Shown in pieces: positions 55,917 to 64,000 of a DNA stretch of 64,000 nt. This DNA comes from Cylicocyclus nassatus (lineage: Eukaryota > Nematoda > Chromadorea > Rhabditida > Strongylidae), in NCBI GenBank assembly GCA_958299035.1, contig CATQJL010000112.1, positions 2,774,123 through 2,838,122 on the forward strand, in the 5' to 3' direction. The translations under genes and the position numbers were made by a program. The notes under the pieces are model-generated. The model had not been told where the DNA came from, searched no databases, and saw only the letters and a program-made list of their open reading frames with translations. The first letter of the stretch is position 1. Each line of letters starts with the position of its first letter.

Positions 55917-56581
55917 ACCTTCAAACAGATCAAATAGCTGCCTTTTTTATATCGTTGTTACTGCTTAACCTTCTTCTTTACATAGCAGGAATTTAATATG
56001 AAAACGTTCCCTTAAGAGCAAGATATCGTTTTTCCTTACCTATGCAAACGTAAAATATTGGCAAAATACTGCGAAATTATTGGGATACAGTAATATGCTA
56101 AGTCGCTTATTACGTGAATCGCAAGGGAAGACGACGAGGATGTATATATTCGATAGCCTAAGCCTCGTAATCTACATTTAAGTGAATTGAGCCTGATTGG
56201 TCTTCTCTAGCCTGAGATATGGAAAATGAAATATGAAAGAAACGAGAATTTGGCTTGCTCTTAATTCATTAATTTGGAGGTCATTTGAAGTAGGATTCCT
56301 AAAGTGAACGAATAAATAATATCTTTCACTGATTTGTTCAGCTTGCACAAGATTGGTATATCTCTTTATTCGACCGACGTTTCGGCATGGTCGATCGTGA
56401 ATAAATAATAGTTTTTTGTTAAACGTTAAAAGAAGTAGTTTACTTACCTTCGAAACAAAGTAACATGTTTGAAAACGACCATCTCACTTAGGTGGTCCTG
56501 TATTTGGAAGAAACCTCAGAATTCGCTGAAACTTGGACCACAGGGGGTATTTTACTTGCTGATTACGAAACGATGCTCTTA
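55917..56581. other. intergenic with a Penelope terminus remnant
   Basis: At 56366-56393 the minus strand reads GCCGAAACGTCGGTCGAATA followed by AAG. CGACC and GGTCG can pair as helix I around GAAACGTC. The CUGANGA box and helix II are missing, so it is a deleted hammerhead remnant. Confidence 0.45.
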
Positions 56582-56811
56582 GGCCTCGGACATACCTCAT
56601 GCGATTTCAGTCGCGACGCGATTTGGCAATATTCCAAACGTCCATAACTCATCGTACGGGGTTTCCGAATGTACGGAAGAGGGGGCATTTTATCAACCTA
56701 CGAAAGTTATACATGCTGTACATTTGGGGTCTACCAGTATTGAATTTGACATATGGCAAATTGCCAGATCACGTAGCGACTGAAATCGCGTGAGGTATGC
56801 CCCTTGCCTTA
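56582..56811. mobile_element. GGCATAC/GCGATTTCAGTCGCGAC MITE
   Basis: GACATACCTCATGCGATTTC and GAAATCGCGTGAGGTATGCC are inverted. The centre (GTTATACATGCTGTACATTT) is shared with 56958 and 58619. Confidence 0.8.
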
Positions 56812-56957
56812 TGCTTCATAGATCTTTGATTATGCTTACTGTACGTTGCGATAATGGGTCAAACACCAATGTGCTAGTATTTTGTATGACGGGGCCTATT
56901 TGACATTGTTAACACATTTCGGACCGGTACTGCACATGGTGCAGCACGCTGCTTTAA

Positions 56958-57185
56958 GGGCCGGGCATACTTCAGGCGATTTTAGTCGCGACGCGATTTG
57001 GCAATTCGCCAGAAGTCTTCAGACCCTACACTAGCAAACTGCACATGCACAATGTGTATAACTTACGTTGACTGATAAAATGTCCCATCTTCTGTACATT
57101 TAAAATGTGCTTACAGTGAGTTATGGACGGTTGGAATACTGCCAAATCGCGTCGCGACTGAAATCGCGTGAAATAAGCCCGGCCC
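56958..57185. mobile_element. GGGCCGGGCATAC MITE with TTTAA flanks
   Basis: GGGCCGGGCATACTTCAGGC to GCCCGGCCC, 228 bp, flanked by TTTAA on both sides (56953-56957, 57186-57190). This is the best target-duplication candidate of the family. Confidence 0.8.
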
Positions 57186-58087
57186 TTTAAAGGATCTTTC
57201 TGGCGTTCACAGGAGGTTTCCTTTTAGTCCAAAGTTGTTAAGTCAAAGATCTAAGCTCCTACTTTTCAAATGACTCTGTAGAGCTGTGCCTCGCATGTTT
57301 GTTTAGAAGATATGAGGACAAATCGAACAACAGTTGCAAAGAAGTGCGGCAACGCAAACGACGCGTGCGACGTCCCACCTTTCTTTGCTTCGATTTCAAA
57401 GAGGAAAACCCTAGTTTTAATAATGATGTGTACCGTGTACAACATAGATACTTTTGAATACTTTTTGAAACTGAGTTCTTACTCCTGTCTTTCAAGAAAG
57501 CATAAAAGTCCCTCTCAAGCGACAAAATTCAAACACTTCGAATTCACTCAAAATTTTGGGTATGGAGCTTATCTGACATGCTGACTACAGATGCGGCCCA
57601 CAGGCTGCGAAATAAGGTCCCTTTGTAGGCTATCGGCTGAAAGTACGCTCTTTTCCGCCGCGCGCGATTTCGCGGTCCGAAACATGTTAACAAATATCCT
57701 GTTATGCAAACAGCGGACGCCTTGATAACGCCCCCCCCCCCTCCCTGATTCCTCAATACGACCCCCAGGTGTGGCATGCCATACCCCACGCTTGACCCTG
57801 TGTATAACTTTTCTTTCCGAAAGCTTGGCCATTTTTCCTCTGCCAAACTATAAGCGCAAATTTAATCATCTATTGAATTAGCTGTCCATCTTATAAAGGA
57901 TTAAGATTGTTCATATTATATCCAAGCGAAGCACTCCTTGTCGCGTCAACTTCTTCAAACTTCTGACCAAGCGTTTGAACTACTATTTTAGCAAGCTAAA
58001 GATAGCAGATCTAAAAAAACAGGCAATCCCTGACCGCAAAACCTCTGCATGGAACATTTAGGGAAGCTATGCGCACGTTTTACATAA
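57186..58087. other. intergenic, nothing supported
   Basis: Two overlapping minus-strand ORFs near 57544-57846 cross a C10 homopolymer and have no domain. Confidence 0.35.
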
Positions 58088-58609
58088 AGGGTCGGGCATA
58101 AAGGGCAGCGATCCATCGCTTCGCGAGCTCTGCCAAAGGACAAGTGTTACACGTGGGTAGGATCCCCGTTAATATGTGCTAGCTGTCCGGCGCGACGCAT
58201 CGCTGACCGTTTTTTGCTAGGCCATACCCAACCGAGCGAAATCGCCTCGATCGTCGCTCATCTCAGCGAATTCGCGTCGCTAATTAATGCGCGATGCATG
58301 GCTTGGAGTGGGATTTTTTTCCGAGAGATTTTATGATGGTCTTTTACTTTTTGAAGTTAGTTTTTTGCATAAGAAGTGCGAATGAAACCAGTATTCTCCG
58401 AATGTACTGGTTTTCGCTAAACTTTTGTCTGTTATTTTTGTTAACGACACCACAAACTGACAACAAAATTCAGTGTAGTGTGAGAATGCACAAATCGCTT
58501 CGGTATGCCCCATCTCCGAGCAATTAGCGATCCGTCGCGCGTTTCCGTCGCTAGATACCAGCGATTACAAATCGCAACGATTGCCCCGCGACGGGTATAC
58601 CCAGCCCTT
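58088..58609. mobile_element. GGGTCGGGCATA-type composite element
   Basis: AAGGGTCGGGCATA and, inverted, TATACCCAGCCCTTAGG bound about 520 bp rich in GCGATCC, GCGACGC and CAGCGA words. The interior carries another GGCCATACCCA terminus near 58205, so it is probably two elements. Confidence 0.5.
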
Positions 58610-58618
58610 AGGCCTGAA

Positions 58619-58846
58619 AGGCCGGGCATACTTCACGCGATTTCAGTCGCGACGCGATTTGGCAATATTCCAACTGTTCATAACTCTCTGCAAGCACATT
58701 TCATATGTACAGGAGGTAAGGCATTTTATCGATCCACGCAAGTTATACACACTATACATGTGCAGTCTGCTAGTGTTGGATCTGAAAACTTCTGGCGAAT
58801 TGCCAAATCGCGTCGCGACTGAAATTGCGTGAAGTATGCCCGGCCC
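58619..58846. mobile_element. GGCCGGGCATAC MITE, 228 bp
   Basis: Near-perfect inverted ends of about 50 bp (GGCCGGGCATACTTCACGCG ...). Same length as 56958-57185. Confidence 0.85.
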
Positions 58847-58852
58847 TTAAGG

Positions 58853-59061
58853 CCTAAGGCCTCGGGCAGACTTCACGCGATTTGATCGTCGCGACTCAAT
58901 CGCCGACATATCCATTCATTTTCATTTCACATTCAAAAATTTCGGGCTGGAAAAGTATCACAACCGAATGCAAGTTGATCGGCATGGAATGATCTTGTAA
59001 CAGTTATCTCGTCGCGATTCAGTCGCGACGATCAAATCGCGTGAAGTCTGCCCGGGGCCTA
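58853..59061. mobile_element. CTCGGGCAGACTTCACGCG MITE
   Basis: GGCCTCGGGCAGACTTCACG and CGTGAAGTCTGCCCGGGGCC are inverted; inner GATCGTCGCGACT pairs too. Related termini, different interior. Confidence 0.75.
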
Positions 59062-59285
59062 AGGCATACCTCGCGCGATTTCGATCGCTGTGCGATTCTG
59101 CACAACAGCGACTCTTCGTAATTCGTCGTTAATGCGCTGCCTTTGGTCGGATGCTCCGTTTGCAACAGCTTACACAAGCTACCCAAGTATGCGTCCGAGA
59201 AGCGCGCACGATAGAAGTGTAGAAATCTGGCAAGTCGCGTGGAAGTGGCGATGCGGCCGAATCGCGTGAGGTATGCCTTAGGCCA
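59058..59285. mobile_element. GGCATACC MITE, family of 5134-5372
   Basis: CTAAGGCATACCTCGCGCGA and CGTGAGGTATGCCTTAGG. The interior is the inverted counterpart of 5134-5372. It overlaps the end of the previous element by a few bases (shared GGCCTAAGG). Confidence 0.75.
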
Positions 59286-59801
59286 TAAGGATTTTAAAAA
59301 GCCAGCGATGGGTTTTCTAGTTAGATAAGAAACATGAGAATGCATATGGTATGCAAAAATGTGAACGGTTATTCTGGAAGTCACTCTGCGACTTTGGGAC
59401 AGATGAGACCCAACTTTAGGCACAAAGCACCTCACATTCTTTCATCATGAGGTTACCATATAAGCATTCTGAGATGCACATTGCTTTCCGCGATCTTGCA
59501 GAAACTCGTAGATCAAAATTCTGGAATGATCTACTGCATACTATGTGAAATAGCCCGAATTCGATAGGTTCCTGTTGACTAACACAACAGAAGTCACCAC
59601 TCCATCTCAATTCTAATAGCATTTCATTAACTCTTTCCCACTTTTCATGCTAGTTATCTGCCCTCACTTATCTTCGCAATCAGCAGACTCATTTACCCCC
59701 CCCCCCCGGCTCTTCCTGAAACTACTCCCATCTTCCCAGCTCGAACTTTGCAAGGAAAAAATCAGTGAGAATGGGTAATTTTAAAAGCCGTTGTTATACT
59801 A
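59286..59801. other. intergenic, nothing supported
   Basis: Contains a C11 run near 59697. Short ORFs only. Confidence 0.35.
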
Positions 59802-59865
59802 TTAGGTTGTCCCATAAGCCTTTAATTTTTGAGTTTTCGCTGTGAAAAGTCATACACTCTTTATT
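59802..59865 (+). mobile_element. solo mariner-type terminus
   Basis: TTAGGTTGTCCCATAAGCCT after a TA. No inverted partner was found, because the (CAGA)n module follows directly. Confidence 0.55.
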
Positions 59866-59869
59866 CCAA

Positions 59870-60391
59870 ACTAGCTGCCTTACTCGGCTCCGCCCGGCTC
59901 TGTCAAAACACTATAATAGTTGGCCCATACTATCCCTGTACAACCTTTTCCTGTGCCCACTTCTAGGTGGCAATTCCCTATCCCCGTTTCGTTCGTAATC
60001 AGCATGCTCACTTACTCCCCTCCCCCCCCCCGTGCCAAATCCCAGCTCCGTAGTAAAACCAAAACTCGATAAAATCGATAAACGTTATGGATAATTATAA
60101 AAACTAATATTGTACTCGTAAACAGCATGCTCGATTACCCTCCTGTGCCAACTCCCAGCCCCGTAACTCAGACTCTACAAAAAATCGATAAAATTGATAT
60201 ATTCGATATCGATCGATGGTGAAAAGTAGCCTACGACACCTGCCCCCCCCCCCCCCCGAAGTGTATGTGTGCCACGTTTGGTCCGGATCGGTTCAAAAAG
60301 GAATTTTGTATTCGGAACATACCTACGCACAGACATCCAGACAGACAGACAAACAGACATTCAGCTCAAAATTTTTAGCTTTATATATAAG
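59870..60391 (+). repeat. retroposon-like (CAGA)n module, fullest copy
   Basis: Head ACTAGCTGCCTTACTCGGCT; a duplicated middle (AGCATGCTC.....CCC....CCAA.TCCCAGC) at 59999-60055 and 60124-60170; C-rich tracts; TCGATATCGATCGATGGTGA; GGTTCAAAAAGGAATTTTG; CAGACAGACAGAC; and tail TTTATATATAAGACC. Confidence 0.65.
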
Positions 60392-61130
60392 ACCAGAGCG
60401 TCACCTCTGCTTCGCAGAGGTTCGCACTGGCTCTATTATCCATGCCTTCTTCGTGATCGCATAATAATGACTTTGAAACTCACCGCGCGATGCTGAACAT
60501 AACGAATGAATTGTAAACAACCATTCATTTTTAGAGCTTTTCCATGTAAGATTGGTAATTTTGGGAGAAAAAATTTTCCCGCAGAAAAACAAATGCGATT
60601 TTGAATGGGTTACTGAATTTATTTTGGCTTTATATTCGTCATAAGGATAAAGACCACCTTGGGCTACATATCTATTCAAAACTCCTCTCAGTTTTTATAG
60701 TAAAAACTTGACAAATCAACAACATGCTCAGTTACATTTTTTGGGGCCAATTTTGTGTAAAAAAGAGACTTTTTGCTTACTTTTCAGCTGAAATCAATGT
60801 TTTTCGGATTTACTTGCTGAACGAATCCACGACTTTGCAAAAAGTCCAATTACCGACCTATTTTGGCGGGCCAAAAGTAGCGTGGATCCGTTTGACGCAC
60901 AGTTTTCGATGGTTCCACTTACTGGATCGGCTTGTGGTTTTGCATAGTTTACCTACACGCTGACAGGGTGCTATGACCAAAATTCTAGATCAAGACGCTG
61001 GCTGCAACTTTCTCTGTGAATTTCGTGACAGACAGATATACACACACAGACAAACAGACAGACGCTTAGCGCTTTATTATAAGTCATGATAACCATTAGG
61101 ATATCATTCGATAGAGCAAGGCAGGCTCTA
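60392..61130. other. intergenic with a partial CAGA tail
   Basis: GTGACAGACAGATATACACA ... CGCTTTATTATAAG at 61026-61083 is a diverged tail of the same type. No gene is supported. Confidence 0.4.
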
Positions 61131-63288
61131 CAGTACCCACACTAATTATGCGACAGAAAACGCAAAAACTGACGATCCGCGTTTTTTTCGTTTTTTCTTC
61201 ATAACTTCCTTCAAATTGCATAAAATACAAATCGGAAGAAAGCATGATGCTCAGCTCGTCAAGATGAATCTTCTGATATACTGCAATCTCGTACTATTCT
61301 GTTTTCAATCTGCTCGATTTTTGTGTGAGGACGGGTATTCGTAGTGGTGTAACTCAACGAAGAACACACATGGACGATTCATGTAAACATGGTTCAGCAG
61401 TGCTGTCCACGTAGATTATTATGTACTAGTGAGTAGCAAAGGATTCCCTTTCTATTGGGAAAGATAGGCCGTTTAATTTTGAAAAAAATCGATGTCTCTC
61501 AAATTTTCGCTACCGTAACCATACAGTAAGACGCTAATTTGCAAAGCAGGTGTGTTTTTCGTGATCAGCAGGTTAGATAAGCTCTATGCGCAAATTTTCC
61601 AAGGTCGGAACCTTTCATTTTTCTCTCGTTCTGGGCTGTGAAGCTCGCCGGACGGGTTTTGGCTAAAATATTGATGATCTTGGATTGACCGGAAACTTCG
61701 CCCATAGAGGTTTTCTGACCCGCTGATTACAGAAGTAGTGTCCTCTGTGCAGCATAAGTTCTTTTGGCAGAGTTATGCTGAGAGGAATGCTGCGATACTA
61801 CGCAAGTTCCTAAGTTTGTCTGCCCTTTGCGCGTGTCTGTTGGACAACTTACCTGCTCCTATTTGTAACTTGAAATCATTAGAGGCAGTGCTTTTAGAGC
61901 ATGCTTAAACTGGGCCCTTATCTGTATTAATCACCGAACTGTGAGCTGACGAACTCACGTCCTCATAAAAATCGTTCGAAATTTTAAGATCGCATATTTT
62001 GGCCAAATATCGCCGCGAATGGTTACAGATGACTCTGATTGTAGATACTATGTTTATATACACATGTAAATTGATAATTTATGCCGCATACTGCTGCTTA
62101 ACCCTTGTGCCAACTCTCACAGCTGTAACTCAAAGTTTGCAAAAAATCGATAAGCCGATATCGACCGATGACGAAATGTAATCTATCAGACCAGCTCGGC
62201 TCCTAAGGCTGGGTTCGTATTGATTCCCATGTTCCGGATGTTCCCGCACAGTCCCGCAATGTTCCCGCACTGTGCTGCACTGTGCGGGAACATTGCGGGA
62301 CTGTGCGGGAACATCCGGAACATGGGAATCAGTATGAACCCAGCCTTAGGAGCCGAGCTGGTCTGATAGATTACATTTCGTCATCGGTCGATATCGGCTT
62401 ATCGATTTTTTGCAAACTTTGAGTTACAGCTGTAAGAGTTGGCACAAGGGTTAAGCAGCAGTATGCGGCATAAATTATCAATTTACATGTGTATATAAAC
62501 ATAATATCTACAATCAGAGTCATCTGTAACCATTCGCGGCGATATTTGGCCAAAATATGCGATCTTAAAATTTCGAACGATTTTTATGAGGGCGTGAGTT
62601 CGTCAGCTCACAGTTCGGTGATTAATACAGATAAGGGCCCAGTTTAAGCATGCTCTAAGAGCACTGCCTCTAATGATTTCAAGTTACAAAAAGGAGCAGG
62701 TAAGTTGTCCAACAGACACGCGCAAATGGCAGACAAACTTAGGAACTTGCGTAGTATCGCAGCATTCCTCTCAGCATAATTCTGCCAAAAGAACTTATGC
62801 TGCAGGTTCCGAATTCCTTGGAAAACTTGCGCATAGAGGTTATCTAACCTGCTGATCACGAAAAACACACCTGCTTTGCAAATTAGCGTCTTACTGTATG
62901 GTTACGGTAGCGAAAATTTGAGAGACATCGATTTTTTCAAAATTAAACGGCCTATCTTTCCCAATAGAAAGGGAATCCTTCGCTACTCACTAGTACATAA
63001 TAATCTACGTGGACAGCACTGCTGAACCATGTTTACATGAATCGTCCATGTGTGTTCTTCGCTGAGTTACACCACTACGAATACCCGTCCTCACACAAAA
63101 ATCGAGCAGATTGAAAACAGAATAGTACGAGATTGCAGTATATCAGAAGATTCATCTTGACGATCTGAGCATCATGCTTTCTTCGGATTTGTATTTTATG
63201 CAATTTGAAGGAAGTTATGAAGAAAAAACGCAAAAAACGCGGATCGTCAGTTTTTGCGTTTTCTGTCGAATAATTAGTGTGGGTACTG
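61131..63288. mobile_element. 2.16-kb palindromic Tc1/mariner-type foldback element
   Basis: Ends CAGTACCCACACTAATTAT and its inverse, flanked by TA on both sides (61129-61130, 63289-63290). Arms of just over 1 kb are nearly identical and meet near 62280 at GTGCTGCAC inside repeated TGTGCGGGAACAT units. The left arm has an extra about 140 bp at 61603-61742 that resembles a diverged tandem copy of its neighbour. No transposase frame; 60-codon ORFs occur in mirror pairs. Confidence 0.88.
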
Positions 63289-63529
63289 TATAAGAAGGTG
63301 CTTATGCTTTTGCACCAGCTTCGAACCTTAAGTTTGAAACGAAAATATAGAAAGTTTCACCTGCCCAGAAAACTGAAAATTTGTTATATTTTTGTTCAAA
63401 ATATTCCTACAGATCTCTCACCCGCTCACACACATACATTCCATATCAGCACCCAGATGTGCTATTGCTATATTATTTTATCAGCTAGGAATTAAGAATA
63501 CGAACATTCCCATGTTTTTATCAAATTGA
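63289..63529. other. short intergenic stretch
   Basis: A 72-codon ORF (63277-63495, +) starts inside the palindrome terminus and is unlikely to be a gene. Confidence 0.4.
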
Positions 63530-63608
63530 TGCTGTGCTGTTCTTAAACTAGCAGTTGTATAGTAGAGTTGGTTGTATAAGTCCTTAAAAGTACAATCGTG
63601 AATTTTCA

Positions 63609-63708
63609 GCTCTCTATAAGCCCTAGTTCCCGAGAGATATCGAAATTAGCTTTCCTCGGGTTTTTCTTAACTCGACATTTCTCGGAAACCAAGGCCTATA
63701 GAGAGCTA
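63609..63708. mobile_element. nested palindrome, AGCTCTCTATA ends
   Basis: AGCTCTCTATAAGCCCTAGT pairs with the inverse of CAAGGCCTATAGAGAGCT; the inner CCCGAGAGATATCGA and TCGACATTTCTCGG also pair. Confidence 0.6.
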
Positions 63709-63924
63709 CAGTCCAGTAGATTTCCCGCTTAATATAGTGGGCTTGCACAGAGGGTGAAATGCCGTAAAATTTGCGCGTAAACATTTAGTTTCGACTGTGA
63801 CGCCGGCCAATTGCGGGCGCAAAATGTCGGCAGTACTGCGTGGCTATCTATTTAAGAGCAAATTTTACCGCATTTCACCTTCTGTGCAAGCACACTATAT
63901 TAAGCGGAAAATCTACTCGACTGT
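63709..63924. mobile_element. nested Tc1/mariner-type MITE, 216 bp, TA flanks
   Basis: CAGTCCAGTAGATTTCCCGC and GCGGAAAATCTACTCGACTG are inverted and flanked by TA (63707-63708, 63925-63926). Confidence 0.8.
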
Positions 63925-64000
63925 AAAAATTCACGGTTGTACTTCTAAGGGCTTCTAGTGTACAAATGTTGGTGTAAGAACAGCACAGCACTTTGGTAAA

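Larger units (their letters stand above)
63530..63992. mobile_element. outer foldback carrying two nested elements
   Basis: TGCTGTGCTGTTCTTA ... TACAATCGTGAATTTTC at 63530-63607 pairs with GAAAATTCACGG-like sequence ... TAAGAACAGCACAGCA ending 63992. Confidence 0.65.

Noticed and set aside
61999..62553. Two nearly identical 60-aa ORFs on opposite strands
   Set aside because: They are mirror images inside the 2.16-kb palindrome, so not independent evidence of coding.

Overview
This window is eukaryotic and fits a parasitic strongylid (hookworm-like) nematode. The evidence is short introns (40-51 bp) in a nematode-type serpentine chemoreceptor gene, a nematode-like acyl-CoA-binding protein gene, AATAAA polyadenylation signals, and a dense load of mariner/Tc1, TTAA-type, PIF-like, hAT, RTE and Penelope-type mobile DNA. 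I see no tRNA, rRNA, CRISPR or bacterial-type operon. The species call is inference.

Layout. 0-24 kb: almost entirely accessory DNA: foldback MITEs, a retroposon-like repeat family with (CAGA)n tails, TTCGAATA-rich low-complexity blocks, an RTE reverse-transcriptase relic (13.3-13.8 kb) and the 3' half of a Penelope-like element (17.0-18.0 kb). 25.3-26.6 kb: a complete 3-exon acyl-CoA-binding protein gene (89 aa) whose second intron is GC-AG. 28.7-29.3 kb: two phase-compatible exons, minus strand, of an unidentified Asn/Gln-rich protein, with a probable 1-nt indel. 29.5-32.3 kb: nested and adjacent foldback elements.

33.4-47.2 kb: a very large inverted repeat (arms about 4.82 kb, spacer 4.15 kb). 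Each arm carries the first exons (TM1-4) of a serpentine receptor gene, a TTAA-type MITE and an inverted pair of Penelope-type terminal repeats, each holding a hammerhead-ribozyme-like motif. The spacer holds a complete 6-exon serpentine receptor gene (351 aa, minus strand). The differences I found between the arms are all homopolymer lengths, and the left arm abuts a 500-N gap, so an assembly artefact must be excluded.

47.2-64 kb: a hAT transposase relic split by a TTAA MITE whose conceptual removal restores the frame, a tight MITE cluster (58.1-59.3 kb), another (CAGA)n module, a 2.16-kb nearly perfect palindrome with TA target-site duplications (61131-63288) and a triple-nested foldback at the right edge.

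The likely host genes are the acyl-CoA-binding protein, the complete chemoreceptor and, less surely, the 28.7-29.3 kb gene. Most of the rest is mobile-element-derived.
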